DNA of 64,000 bases from Mesodorylaimus sp. YZB2_4 (GCA_030248295.1 JASANH010000651.1:62001-126000); one strand, 5' to 3'. Shown: positions 1-11,796, numbered from the stretch's first letter. The notes: generated by a model not told the origin, from the sequence alone. Numbers and translations are program-made.

Positions 1-698
1 TTGTGTAATCAGCACAATTTGAGCTGTACATAAAAAGACTTTGGCCAGCGGGTATGCCATGATTTTTTATGATGCAGGCTTGAAGGCTGTGGCTTCAGAC
101 GTGGGTACTGCGCCCCAAGAGGACTGCTAAGTACAGTATTTACCCGAATACCAGGCACTAGCAGAATACAGAAACATTGTGAGATAAATTTGCGTATTGC
201 ATGCACATCTTTGCGGGGGTGCAGCTATGCTTGGTGATAGAGCGCTATGCAATAAATCTACGATTAAAATGGGATTTAATTAACTGTTTTTAATGATAAT
301 ATTCGAATTTTTCTTTCGGGTCCGCACTTACTCGAATGCACTCCGCGTCCAGTAAAACATGACTATGTTACCACCACATGGTCCTCTTCTCTGTGGCAAT
401 ACTTTTAATGGCTATCCTAATGATGCTTTTCCAACAAACAAGCGATCGTAAAGATAACGACCACCTCAAAATTTAAGTTTGGCGCTGAAACTGTAACTGC
501 TTACGTCATTTACTATTCGCAACAAATGTGCGATATGGCCCCCAACAGAGCTATAGGTAGAGTAGAGCGGCACGTTGTGCAGAACAACAGCTGGTTTCGT
601 GCATCAGCTGTCGGCGACGATCTGATGCGCTTATTACGTGATTGATTGTCATATTTCGCGAATCGTTTCTGTTCATAAACTGTAGATATCATTGCCCA
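1..698. other. No recognisable gene
   Basis: Only short, unsupported open frames occur here. The last part is presumably promoter and 5' leader of the Rab11-FIP gene that starts at 699. I see no clear TATA box or repeat. Confidence 0.5.
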
Positions 699-2947
699 AT
701 GTTCAACCCGAATCATGTGTCCGTTACTGTGGTCAGTGCGCGCAACTTGAAAGGAAAGGGCAAGAATGGTAAGTGCGTTCGAGACAATCAAACCGGTTTT
801 GAGTTTTCCCCGCTGACAATGTGATTCTTTACAGGGAAAAACGATGCGTTTGTTGTAATTCAACTGGACGACAAGAAATTCCAGACGTCAATACATAAAA
901 AGTCCGTCGCGCCGTTTTGGGAAGAAGAATGTGAATTGTAAGTTGGGGTGCAGAATCATGGGTTTAGGTTTAGTTTGATGGGGTGATTATTTCGGGTCAG
1001 GCTCTAATATAGTTTAACAATACAGGGAAAAATGTTCTGACTTTCTAATAAGCTGACAGTAAGTTGACTTAGATACTAGTACTCCCACTTTATCAATGAT
1101 CTTTTAATTGATGCTGTTTCCTCACTTTAGCTTCTACGAAAACAAATATGGCGAGCTTATCTTGACTGTTTATCATCGTAATTTATTGGGTTTCGATGAA
1201 TTTCTCGGCCAAATTAGTTTGCCCCTGGACGAAGTATGTGAGCCACCGAAGTCCTTGAATCCGACTCAACGCCCGCCAAATCGGTGGTTTCCACTGAAAG
1301 GCAAAAGCGGCAAGAATGACCAACACAAATATCGTGGCGAACTGGAGATAAGATTGTTGTTTTCTCGTAAACAACAGCCTATCGATAGCCTACAACCGCC
1401 TCGATCGAAATCGCCTTCAGTTAGCAGCTTTACTATGGGTACGCGCTACCTGTGAAGCGAGGGGGGCAGCCACAGAATAAAGTGTTATCTCTGTTTCAGG
1501 CCGCCAAGATTCGACCGAACGTCGACAGTCAAAAGACAAAACGATGACTCTACCTCTAAATGGCTTGAAAAAGAAAGATTTTATGGGTAGCATGCCGTCT
1601 TTATTTGGCAATCAGAAACTGTCTCGTCCTCCTTCGCCAACTGGTTCAGTAGCCTCGTTTAGCAAGAAGAGGTCGCTATTTTCGAAGCTTAAGAATTCTT
1701 CCTCCTTCCATATTCAGCCGCATGGGCCGGCTGCAATCGAGCGAGAATCTGTCAGCGACTCGACATCTGCGAGAAATTCTGTTTCGCTCTCCGGCGCGCC
1801 ATCGCCGACATTGCACGCCGAAGGAGCCACTGGTCATCGATCGATTTTGGAACCATTGAGCGAACGGCAATCGCAGGGACTTGACGAAGAAGAAAGGGCT
1901 AATACGGTGGTGACGACGGAATCTGGTATTACTCCCGAGCCCGATGATCCACAACCGGTGATCAAGTTTCAGAAACGAGGTGGTGGAATATTCACGATCG
2001 GCGGCGGACAGAAGCAGAGGCCAGGTTAGTTTGGTTGGTGTTTTATCGGGCCTTGAACTGTCAACCTTAAATAGTTGGGTCAATTAACATGGACTTCACA
2101 TTCAGCTTAAATTATGTTTCCGTTAAGGAACGCTAATTAAATCCTTTTGTCCAAAAAAATTTCAAGAAATCTTTTTTACATGATAAGCCATGATTTTTCA
2201 AAGCCAATCCCCTTTTATCTTAAGAAGGGGGACTGTTTTGGATTAAAAACGATTGGTCCTTTTCTCCAGTAAGCATTCAATTTGGGGGGGGGGGCACTGG
2301 ATTGTGCGCTTCCTGGTTTGTGACTGGGCTCATATTCTCGTTTCAGCCAGCGCATTTGTTTGTACATCTACAATTCTTCCTAATCGATTTACTGCCCCGA
2401 TGGAACAATCAACGAGTAATAATGCCATGCAGTTGACTGCTGCTGGTACAGTCGTGTCCCAAAATGCTGTTGGTTCCAATTCGCCGAAAGATGGCGCGGT
2501 CAATGCTAGCACTCCAAAAGAGGTATGTCGTTTTCTTATGGCTCAGTACAGCATATCTCACCTCGCCCTGGTTTGTTTAATGTGCACATTTTCCCAACTC
2601 TGCTTCTCAGGTTAGTACTTCTGCTGATCGCGAGCAGAGCATAGGAATTTGTCTAACCTTATTTTAGGCGAAATAGAATGCTAAAATGCGACCTACTGTT
2701 GGCACCTGACTGCATCCACTTGTAGGACTTGCTGGCTGTTATAAATGATCAACGTTCAATAATTAATCGACAACGTGTTCGTATTCGAGAATTGGAGGAG
2801 TACATTGACCAGCTGTTGGTGCGAGTGATCGCCACGCAACCAGAATTGCTTCAAACTGCTTCTATGGAAGAATCGAACAAGAAGCGTACTGGTAGCGCGC
2901 CTTTTAGTGCAAAACGCAGCTCTTTTTCGTTCAGTTTGGGCAAATAG
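699..2947 (+). CDS. Rab11 family-interacting protein (C2 + FIP-RBD, class I-like)
   Basis: I reconstruct six exons: 699-768, 835-937, 1131-1438, 1500-2024, 2347-2522 and 2726-2947. All join in frame through GT-AG introns to give about 467 residues. Residues 5-125 form a C2 domain (VSVTVVSARNLKGKGKNGKN, then NKYGELILTVYHRN and GFDEFLGQISLPLDEV). The middle, about 125-390, is Ser/Pro-rich and probably disordered. The C-terminal exon carries an amphipathic coiled coil and the Rab11-binding FIP box (RELEEYIDQLLVRVIATQPE, matching the family YIDxLLVRVMExxPxxL). In animals, class I FIPs link Rab11-GTP to recycling endosomes, with C2 binding acidic lipids. The start is the first Met before C2. Family assignment is firm because both terminal modules are present; the role in this animal is inferred. 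The introns are 62-322 nt. Confidence 0.92.
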
Positions 2948-3464
2948 TTTTCAAATAAGTATAAGAGTTTGCATTTCGATATTTCATTCCTTTTTTCTTG
3001 TATTGATTTGACAGTCAGCTTATGATTAGGAAATTGGTATAGGATGGGAGTCATGTAGTCGGACCTGTTTGGTCGGTCATTGTACTGTGTGTGAACCGTA
3101 AGCTAAGCTTGCCTTTTTTTTTAATATCAACTTCTTTTGATGTGTCAAGGTTTCCAATTTCAAAAGTTCTTATGATGGGTATCACATACTGGGGAATTGG
3201 ACTAATCGCCAAAGATGATGGAGGGGTTTGATAAATGTGATTTCATATCTGTGCAGACTCATGTGTCAGGCAGGCAGTTGTGCTCTGGTGCCGCTAATGT
3301 GCAAGTAGATATGGTGACGCGAGGCTTTTTCGTGTGTGACGAGGCAGTGTCGTGGAGAAGAAATTGGTTTGGTTTATTGTCATGGTGTACTCCTTGCATT
3401 ATCACAGTATCACATCACATCCTTATCATAGCTTTAGTGGAAGTCATTGAGTTGTCTGTACAGA
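2948..3464. other. Intergenic, FIP 3' flank
   Basis: This is the 3' flank of the Rab11-FIP gene and the 3' flank of the opposite-strand small secreted gene, so the two genes converge here. I see no coding potential or repeat. Confidence 0.4.
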
Positions 3465-3815
3465 TTAGCCTAGCATGTTGAACCCGAGGCTCACTATACT
3501 GCCAAACATGGGCAAAACTGAACCGGCTAGTTTGCCACCGACGATGATGCCATTTCCGAGTAGACTGCCCATGAGGCCGATCAAGGAATACCCCTCGAGC
3601 AAGCTTGGAGCACCATCGGCTGCCGACTGACCTTGGCCGAACAGCCCGAACAATCCTCTCTGGCGAGTCGTCTGCTCGAGTTTGTCCACTCTGTCTTGAA
3701 GATCCTTATTGAGACGTTCTTTGAATGAATCGAAGCTGAGCTTGAATTGCACCTCGCTGGCGTTGCTCGAGGTCAAGGAGATGAGGACCGTGAAGAGGAA
3801 GAGAGGCAAAATCAT
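3465..3815 (-). CDS. Small secreted protein, family 1 (copy a)
   Basis: A single-exon gene of 116 residues, taking the Met at 3815 because a signal peptide follows directly (MILPLFLFTVLISLTSSNA). The frame stays open upstream for 42 more residues, but that part is not signal-like. The mature part begins with a charged amphipathic segment (VQFKLSFDSFKERLNKD), then RQRGLFGLFGQ, and ends in a hydrophobic Gly-rich stretch reaching the stop (SLIGLMGSLLGNGIIVGG, then LAGSVLPMFG). It is paralogous to the protein at 5472-5909, with the same order of segments and strong identity at both ends. There are no cysteines in the mature part. I do not recognise the family. The profile (secreted, amphipathic helix, Gly/Leu/Ile-rich tail) could suit a membrane-active or matrix protein, but that is inference. 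Confidence 0.72.
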   Translation of the reverse strand: MILPLFLFTVLISLTSSNASEVQFKLSFDSFKERLNKDLQDRVDKLEQTTRQRGLFGLFGQGQSAADGAPSLLEGYSLIGLMGSLLGNGIIVGGKLAGSVLPMFGSIVSLGFNMLG

Positions 3816-5471
3816 TTTCAAATAGCGCGCTGGTAGGACTTGCTTCAGTGAAGGTGGTTCAAAGGGTGCAGGCGCAATGCTTTTATGCATAGACGACTTG
3901 TTGGCATACAATTGCTCATGCATGCACGCAGCTGCGCTCATAAATGGGCTTGGTGACGGTGGTCTGGAATTGAGGGAACGGAGAAATGCCTATTTTGGGT
4001 TATTGATGTCAAAGTCGTCAAAGAGACTACATGATGGATATAACGGGGCTTTAGATTCTTCAATCAAGAGACATTTTTTAAAAATTTTAGCCTTGATTGG
4101 GGCTCTGATGTGAGATTACTGTTCCCACGTGTGCCATCAAGACTCTAACGCCGCCCTTACCGCACGATCGCCTGCATGACTTAATGAAGGCGAGCCAGAC
4201 CACTCAAACGATTGAGTAGGCACGATGCTGTGAGACCTAGGTTGGTGTTCTATCCTTTCTGGCAAGGCTTGTGAAATCCTGGGCTCGCCCCAGGACTGAC
4301 TACGGCTGAACAGAGAATGGCTCAAGCCACAGGATCCACCCCATGCAGTCCATGTCGATGTGCTTTCCGTCCCACGCCAAGAAGGCGGTATAGACTCACA
4401 ATTCGAGGAGCAGCCGCACGCGTCGGCCGTCAAAGGGGCCCTAACAATCCTGAGTTCGAAGTGCTCACAGAGCAAGTTCAGGCCTGGAACTCAAGATCAG
4501 TCCTCTGCCGAAGCCTGGAAACCAAACCAGACTCTCGATCTCGTGCCGGCCACGATTCTAGGAGAGGCGGACCAGCTCCTTGAACCAGTGCACCAACAGG
4601 CCAGGGAGTAGTTTATGCCTATCACACTTGTGACAGTTTGTTGCTAGTCTGCTGCATGCTCGTAGGATAAGCGCGGGTGAGTAGAGCTCGAGCCATCGTT
4701 GGATGTCGTTACCAGCACAGGTCCCTAAAATGCTTTTATTGATGTGCTGCACGTTACTGACACCGGAATAAGAGCACCACGGCACTTTTTTTGCCCTGCA
4801 ATGCCATGCGCGTTTCTGTTAGACAAGAGAGAATCTTGCACTGGAAGGAAGGGGCTGACTTGTATGAGGAACCTAGGTGGAGCCCATTTTACTTATCCCG
4901 TCAACCGGTCAGCTGTCGAGCAAAGGACGGTGGGGTGATCGTGAGCATCTCATGGGCTCGACCAGGCACGGGTTTCCTCAGAAAATGGCAGGTCGGTTCT
5001 GAATATGGGGCCTGCCGGTGTTTGACAGGCGAGTCGGCCCATTTCTTTGGCTTGCATCTCTCCACTCGGAACACGTCGACAGTTGGTCTAGCATAATAGG
5101 TCAGCACATTCTTACATAGTGGCAGGGTCGTACTGGGTGGACTACAAACCACTACGCAGTCGCTTAGGCATTAAGAAATTTGAGAATGTTAACAGGTCAG
5201 AGATGCAAGCCACGAGCGAGAGATATGCCGTCCCAAATTTCAAGTCCCTCCAATGGCTGCTGAAGCACGGACAAAGCAGGCCAAAAAATTTGCCCTTACT
5301 GCGGCAGTAACACCTGTGGGAAGATACAAGACTACAGTTGCGACAGTCTAACGATTTATTATCACTGTACCAGCTTGCACTATCATAAGCAATATCCATC
5401 ACTACGGTACCCTTATTTCACACGGTCCTAGACACAGTGGCTGCACTTGGTGGGCATGCCCTGGGATTAAG
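3816..5471. other. Intergenic with dispersed-repeat copy
   Basis: No supported gene. About 4925-5095 is a diverged copy of the tRNA-SINE-associated repeat at 45900-46015; they share a tract ending in TCTCCACTCGGAACACGTCG (TCTCCACTCGGAGCACCTCT in the other copy). The rest holds only short overlapping frames on both strands that do not look coding. Confidence 0.5.
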
Positions 5472-5909
5472 TTATCCCAAAAGACTGAAACTAAGACTGA
5501 CCATCTTGCCAAACATTGGTAAGATCGAGCCAGCCATCTTGCCACCGAGTATAATGCTGTTTCCAACCAAACTGCTGAACAGACCGATCAAGGAGTAGTT
5601 ATTCCCGATGCCACTGAGAGAAGGTACCACACTGCCTGCGCCTGTGCCTGAGCCTGAGCCTGAGCCTGAGCCAGCATCGGCGGAAGTAGGCGCCCTTCCG
5701 GTCAGTAAACCCATGACATCTTGCCAAATGTACAGGCCCGTTAGGCCCCTTTGGCGACTACCCTTGACTTCAAATTGGCTTAGCGCATCTTCAACGTTTT
5801 TGTTAACTCGTTCCTTGAGTGAGTCGAAACTGAGCTTGAACTGAACCTGTTGTGCTTGGATCGGTGTCAAGGCGACGAGGACCATGAATGCGATAACAGA
5901 AGCGATCAT
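5472..5909 (-). CDS. Small secreted protein, family 1 (copy b)
   Basis: A single-exon gene of 145 residues starting with a signal peptide (MIASVIAFMVLVALTPIQAQ). It parallels the protein at 3465-3815: VQFKLSFDSLKERVNKN near the start, RQRGLTGLY in the middle, and a hydrophobic tail (YSLIGLFSSLVGNSIILGGK, then MAGSILPMFGKMVSLSF). It differs by an extra Gly-Ser repeat of about 12 residues (SGSGSGSGTGAG) encoded by a GAGCCT-type hexamer microsatellite on the + strand at about 5645-5675. The conserved head and tail with a variable linker suggest selection on the two ends. Function unknown; both copies lie on the same strand, a likely tandem duplication. Confidence 0.75.
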   Translation of the reverse strand: MIASVIAFMVLVALTPIQAQQVQFKLSFDSLKERVNKNVEDALSQFEVKGSRQRGLTGLYIWQDVMGLLTGRAPTSADAGSGSGSGSGTGAGSVVPSLSGIGNNYSLIGLFSSLVGNSIILGGKMAGSILPMFGKMVSLSFSLLG

Positions 5910-6947
5910 TTTGAAATCAGCAGCGGTTCAGACTCGACTTGATCTCACTTTCAGAATTGACTGGTAGCTTAGGCAACGCTGGTGTTCACGGGAACGGCTC
6001 ATTTTCAATGTACTTTAATGCATATTCGATCTGTTAGCCCAAGTCTGAGAATACGCAAGCATACACCTGTGCTCATAGCTGGATCCCGATTTAGGCTAAG
6101 TATGCCTGGAACATGAGCATTAATGTACATGAGCTTCAGGTCGCTTTTGCGAGTAGGCGCCACTTGCGTCAACGGCGTTTGGCGTGCTGAACTCTGACTA
6201 CAGGGACATCATAAGAAGCGATGTGAATTCTCCATGAAGGGTATAGTGTGCCGGATATACACATCGAATATACTATAAGCGTGAAGAACGCGGTAGACGA
6301 GAAGTGTGTGCAGAAAATATCACAGACGGTCTAAAGTGAAACTTTTGGGCAAAGCTATGACATACAGCGATGACGATTTTAGTGGCCAGCCACCTGCCCC
6401 AGTTTGCGGCCTGCAGCAATCTGCCTTCATTAAACGCTAGGACTTAGCGGCCACTTTTCGGCAAGCAGTTGGGTATAATATTGTGCGCGCTGTGTCCTTC
6501 ATCGAAGAGTGTTCGTTTTATCTGTCTTTGTTCACATGTCATCTGCCGTTTAAGTGCACTGATAAGTGTTTGGCCAGAGAGTAAATAGCAATAGCATGAT
6601 TGCAGTACATCTGGGTCCGTATTACTGCAGGAAGTGACAGGTGGAGCTTTTGCACCCCACCAAATACCCAGGGCAGCCAACCAGCTCTTCCGACCTACAG
6701 TCCATGCTTGTGACGCTTCCAAGCTGCAAGATTTATGGCAAGGATCGATTACTAGAAGAGACTCTCTACATAGATTTTGCGTTTTGAACCTGAACATGCT
6801 GGTCATGCTCACTTTGGAAATAGTGTCAATTAGGTTGTGGATAGTGCATGCAGAGTCAAAAATTATCAACTTTTTCTTCTCGCTAGAGATATCAAACACT
6901 AACATACATAAGAACAAGCGACCTAGATTCTGAAAGATCACTGGCTA
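5910..6947. other. Intergenic, no recognised content
   Basis: This holds the upstream region of the family 1 gene at 5909 and the downstream flank of the family 2 gene that ends at 6948. Open frames on both strands (for example around 6444-6941) have no signal peptide, domain or paralog that I can see. Confidence 0.4.
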
Positions 6948-7484
6948 TCACTTCCCATTCTGGCTTTTTCTCTGCTTTGTTTCTGACGACTGCGCACCTG
7001 ATCCCAAGAGAAGTGTGCCCGCAGGTCGAGCATTGCTCTGTCCAGCTGCACCCAATGACCTAACGCCACTCATCAAAGACGAGCCAGTGGCAGATCGCAT
7101 CGTTGCTGAACTTGGGAAAATGAACCCAAAGATGTAATTCACGATACCAAACAGCGACTGAGCTGCTGCTGGCGCTACTTGAAGTACCACATTTGCGACC
7201 GAGAGAACTGTAGGCAGCATCTGTAAAGCCGCAAGGACTGGTAGGACACGGTGCTTGCCTTTGGACTTCTCATTCGATTTCACATTTTCGTTCTCGTGAT
7301 CTAAAAACGGCATGGTCATCACCAACATGGCTAGAGGTCAGCCTCTTGCCGCTGCGAAATAAGTACCTGAATCTTGAAGTGGTTCAAACTTTGATTTAAG
7401 AATATCGCGTTGAGCAAGGTGATGAAACGGCTGTGCAATACCCACGTCGAGTAAGACAAGTAGTATCAACGCAACGGGCGACAT
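6948..7484 (-). CDS. Small secreted protein, family 2 (copy a), two exons
   Basis: Two exons on the - strand: 7484-7367 (118 nt, signal peptide MSPVALILLVLLDVGIAQP) and 7300-6948, joined by a 66-nt intron in phase 1 (donor GTACTT, acceptor TTTTTAG). This gives 156 residues. The second exon has a basic spacer (VKSNEKSKGKHR), then a long hydrophobic stretch (VLPVLAALQMLPTVLSVANV through YIFGFIFP) and a Gly/Ser/Ala-rich tail ending in charged residues. The gene at 8058-8605 has the same two-exon structure with an exon 1 of identical length, the same phase and the same D codon split over the junction, so they are tandem paralogs. Function is unknown; the hydrophobic core could be membrane-inserting. 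Confidence 0.7.
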
Positions 7485-8057
7485 TTAAAGCACGTAATCA
7501 GACCAGGCAACAAAGTGATAAAGCGACTGGCCAGGGCTAAAATCGAGCACCAATCTGTCGAAGGATTATGAAACCAAGTCATTTGCATTTTTTTATGATT
7601 TGGCCAATGAAACGGAAATAGGTGCCAAGTTTGCGCGTAGGTGCTGTCAAAGCGATGATTTGCATAGTCGTCACCTTTAATATTTGAGTGCATAGATTAG
7701 CACCACTTTTTTTGCAGAGCTAGCTGAAAAAGCAATTACAGCAGGACGAATTCTCTGTGGCGTCCGAGTGCGCCAATAGGTTTGGCACAACGGAATTGAC
7801 GATGACCAGTAGTGACTGGACATTCATAATACAACAGCTCTAGAAACGTAGGTCCTGGCCAGGGTTGGCCTTGCGAGTGCATCATGACTAATCTTAGTTA
7901 GCATAACACATTTGGCATCTACTAATCGTGAGCTATACAATATTTCCATAAAGGACTCAAATAGATGCTTGTTTCACGAAAATACATCACAAATCCAAGA
8001 AGCCGTTCTTACTGCAGATTGCGACAGGTGACACGCGAAATCACATGTTCTATTGTT
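7485..8057. other. Intergenic between family 2 paralogs
   Basis: No gene seen. It should contain the promoter of the gene starting at 7484, but no canonical TATA element stands out. Confidence 0.35.
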
Positions 8058-8605
8058 TCACCTCTGGCTAGCACCAGCGATCTCATCGTCAGTTAGAAGC
8101 AGTGTGCTTTGTTTAATTGTCCGCCCAGCAGTGGCCACTGCAGCTGGTAAAGGTTCAACCAAATATTCTGGATCGACTGGTGTGGCTGATCGTCTGGATG
8201 CTGTGCCAGCTACTGTCGATGATAAGGAGCCAGAGGGTATCCCAGCTCTCACATTTGGGAAAAAATAGCTGTAAGCGGAACTTCCAACAGAAAACAGTGT
8301 TTTCACTGCAACTGGCATCAGTTTCAATGCCATGGCAGAAAGTGAGAGGAATGTTGGGATCACACCCATGACCAAAAGAAGGGGCAAGATACGTTGCTTT
8401 CCATCCACATTAAGTTGCATATTGCTGTCACTGAAATCTAAAACGGTCGTTCTTGCAGCCGCTATCACGTGATAACGAGACCATTACCTGCATTGCGAAC
8501 TGATCTCATGGAAAAAACCCTGAATCTTTCATGCTGAGCCTGATGAATAGGCTTAGCAAGACTCTCACTGAGCAAAATAAGCAATATGAAAGCTAGTGCT
8601 GTCAT
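8058..8605 (-). CDS. Small secreted protein, family 2 (copy b), two exons
   Basis: Two exons on the - strand: 8605-8488 (118 nt, signal peptide MTALAFILLILLSESLAKP) and 8437-8058, joined by a 50-nt phase-1 intron (donor GTAATG, acceptor GTTTTAG). Product 165 residues. After a short polar spacer comes a hydrophobic run (RILPLLLVMGVIPTFLSLSA, then KLMPVAVKTLFSVGSSAYSY), aligned segment by segment with the gene at 6948-7484, followed by a Ser/Thr/Pro-rich tail. Without the upstream exon this frame would appear to start at an interior Met and lack a signal peptide. Function unknown. Confidence 0.72.
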
Positions 8606-9091
8606 GCTAGGACAATATCAGGATGTGAAGTGAAGAGGCGAGAGCACATACTGTAAATTGTCTACACAGGCATAGGTGCAGAGAATTGCATATTAATGAA
8701 GGGGACACTTGTCTTTAAGCCGGTGCGAAGCACTGCACTCGTACATGCAAGACAAAGAGTGTCGTCTAGCCATGGAAAGAAAGGTGCAACAATGAAGGAA
8801 AAAGCTGCTGTGTCGAGTGGCCAGCTACTTGCGCACTAAACTCACTTGTACGATAGATCAACAATAACTTCATGCACAAAAACCTTGAACCTTGAGCGTC
8901 ACCGAACCCTCTCGTCCAGGACTACCTAAGACTTTTGAGCATTGCGAGAGGCACTGGTTCGATTTTTTCGCAAGGCTTGCGTTTTTATGCGTGTATATTG
9001 ATTTCTAACTCTGAGCCTCTTTCAATCCAAGACTATTTACTTCAGCATTCCAACACAATCCCAGCCAATAGTTGCGTACGGGCATGCATGC

Positions 9092-9607
9092 CTAATTACC
9101 AAGAGCTGGAGGTAGGATATTGATGCCAAAAAATGGCAGAATAAACGAAGCAAACCCAAATGCCATCGAAACACCTTTTTGAAATAGTTCCATGGACATA
9201 GATACAATTTCTAGACCACTCTTACCAATCTCAAATATAGTCATAGCATCGAACCGAAGCTGCTGCTTGCGAAGTTTTCCCTCGACATTATTTAAAGCAG
9301 AACCTAAGCTTGAATTTACTGAATTGAGAATACGGTTCAATATGGCGTCCTTGGAATAGTGAGCTCGAAATTTGACACCGTTTGAGATAACTTCCCGCTT
9401 GACCACTTGATCACTTTCCTCACTTTCAATACCCGTATCTCCCAGCGGATAAACGTTGTGCGCATTATCTTGATCAGCACTCTCTGTACCTTCCTCGGAG
9501 CGTTTTGGTCTTATTCGCAACCTAGAAAAGGACTCCTCTTCTCGCGAAACAGCGAGGTGATAACTTGATAAGGAAATGATAAGAAAAATAAGTGTGAACT
9601 TGTACAT
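9092..9607 (-). CDS. Secreted protein with dibasic sites and hydrophobic C-terminus
   Basis: Single exon, 171 residues from the Met at 9607, chosen because the signal-like segment MYKFTLIFLIISLSSYHLAV follows at once. An acidic stretch contains two dibasic sites (RPKRSEEG and VVKREVIS) that resemble prohormone or propeptide cleavage sites. The C-terminal third is a hydrophobic tail (SMSMELFQKGVSMAFGFASF, then ILPFFGINILPPALGN). It closes the array of five minus-strand small secreted proteins and resembles families 1 and 2 in plan (signal, charged part, hydrophobic tail), though I see no clear residue-level homology. Function unknown. Confidence 0.68.
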   Translation of the reverse strand: MYKFTLIFLIISLSSYHLAVSREEESFSRLRIRPKRSEEGTESADQDNAHNVYPLGDTGIESEESDQVVKREVISNGVKFRAHYSKDAILNRILNSVNSSLGSALNNVEGKLRKQQLRFDAMTIFEIGKSGLEIVSMSMELFQKGVSMAFGFASFILPFFGINILPPALGN

Positions 9608-11796
9608 ATTTACTAATTTCAATCTGTCTGGCTTCATAAGATGAGCATGCACGGGGAAGAATGTGATGAGTTATAAGCGAACTGGAACGAACTATTTTGT
9701 AATTCAAATGGCATTACGCAAATGAACAAATTCACGCACGCATTGGCTTGGCACACATACTAATTCGTGATGTTTGAACTGCGTAGGCTTGGTTTGGAGT
9801 CGGATCTGATTTACGCCATACTATAATTAGTTATTACTTCATGATGGCATCGATAGGCTGTTAGGTCTGAGAAAACCAGGCATGGTTTGGCTGTGCATTG
9901 AGCTTACAACCGCTAAATTTGTCGATGCGTTCAATTAGCTAGGTGGCTGGACAGAATGCGCAGCGCAGAACTAACAAACACAATTCAGCACCTTTCAGGG
10001 GCTTGGAAACATTTATGTACAGTATATCTGCCCATCTCAATGCTCAATTTCAAGACCGGTTGCTCTTGGCGTGCGTTGATAATCATCAAATCAGGTGATC
10101 AAATGTCATCACGCAAGTTGGCTCATTCTCAGTGTCGGTAGTAAGGCGAGGCCCGCCATTTGGAAAGTTTCAGGTCATCATGTCCATAACCATAACCAAG
10201 CACCATACAGCGCACTCAAGGGCTAAGGAACACATAATTGACAACCATTTTGTACCGAGGCGGGAGTCGAACCCTCCAATCTAAGTGCGCACCCAGCGTG
10301 AGAGACAGACGCCTTGACCCGCCTAGGCCACGACCCCCGGTAGGTTCGACCCACGGACACCTCATTTCTTGTCAGCGAGTCGCGCACTTTAGCCAACACT
10401 GTCAGCATCAACGGAAAGCTTGTGAAAGCGGGTGTTGGGTGTGTTCTAAAGTGTTCTGTAATAGTCAGTACTGCCGCCACTAAATTCAGCATTCATTACG
10501 GAACTTTTTTGCTATAGCTCTCTCAAAAATTAGGCCTAATTTTGCTAGTTGCACTAAAAATGAAAGTGTCATTCTTTATGGCACACCTCAAAGACAGAGG
10601 GACCATTTTAGATGGGGTCCAAAGTAGCCTCGTCTGTCTTGACCCCATTACAGTAGAGTTCCCCGATAACAACTTGGGCAAGTGCTTAAACTGTAAACAT
10701 GTAAATAGTTGCGGCGTCTCCAAAATAACTTACGCAGCACAACAACGGCTGGCGCACGTTCGAGCTCTTGACTGCGAGCCTAAGTATAGGACCAAAGGCG
10801 ACTCGGAGCAATCTTACAGTACGCTGGCCGCGTGTGTGTGCCACGAAGCGAATGACACATCCGTCACCAGCAAAGGTTATTTGCGAGATTTTAAAAACGA
10901 ATACCACTTACTGACGCAGTCTATCTTATTGTGAGACGTCGCAGACTGACCTTGGTGTGTAAAGGATTATCTAGACCCATCAAGGTTAGCTGATGCATTC
11001 CGCTCGACTACACTTTTCGGTGTGACAACGTTCTCTTCCTTCCAGCCGATTTTCTTGAGCATCCAGAGAGTCAAAAAATTTACAATACACCTCGATGAAG
11101 GAATGTCGCCGCGTGACAGCTTTGTCCCTATTGCAGCGTGGTCGTTTACCAATGACGATTAATGGTGCGATTGCAGTATAACGAATCACATGACGTCAAG
11201 AGCAGAATCAAAACTTTTTGTCACATTTTCTAGGAACGGAACAATCAGGAACCTTAGGAACTTCAGGAACTGTAAGCACAAGTCACCCGCTGGTGTGGGT
11301 TGAAACGTAAAAAGACAGCGACCAAGATGCTCCTAATCACGATCGCCTGGTAGCCCATTATTACTGGCAGATTATGTGTTCAACGAAAAGAAGTATGGAA
11401 TTTGGCTAGTTTGCATATTGCTCAGCTGCCTCAAATAAGATTTGCTGCGAAAACGAATAAAATGCGACTCTTGCGCGCCATCTGATGCAGTCTAACAGGG
11501 TCCGTTGGATAGCTCAGACAATGTGCACGGCATGCTTTACTGTACGTAGCTCTCGCGCTCAGACATCTACAACTGATGTACAGCAGGTGGAAATCGCGTC
11601 AAAAACTAGTATATCCATGGTTCAAACCTGATAGAACACACTTACGCGCACACAAACCTACCGCATTTTTGCGTAGCTGTTCACTTAACATCTGAACTTC
11701 TTCTCACGCGAATTTTCGAAAAACTAGTTCGCAATAGACGGGCCCATAGGGAATTCATCACTTTATCCAGGTAGCTCACCAAAACCAAAAGGAAAA
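9608..11796. other. Intergenic, SINE-containing
   Basis: Apart from the tRNA-like element at about 10195-10345 (separate entry), I see no supported gene. A + strand frame at 10542-10934 (130 codons) has neither signal peptide nor domain and is probably chance. Confidence 0.45.
10195..10345 (-). repeat. tRNA-derived SINE, family 3 (copy a)
   Basis: On the - strand there is an A-box-like tract (GTGGCCTAGGCGGGTCAAGG, about 10313-10332) and a B box (GGTTCGACTCC, 10263-10273), spaced as in a tRNA-derived promoter. The copy at 56525-56680 shares the same tRNA-like part and the flanking tract that reads CGCACTC, AAGGGCTAAGGAACAC, then CATTTTGTACCG. Shared flanks mark a dispersed SINE, not two independent tRNA genes. 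Confidence 0.65.

Noticed and set aside
6444..6941. 165-codon - strand frame next to the secreted array
   Set aside because: No signal peptide and no likeness to the paralogous families. The codons and several internal basic and aromatic runs look random.
10542..10934. 130-codon + strand frame
   Set aside because: No signal peptide, domain, paralog or splice support. It is overlapped by other frames of similar length.
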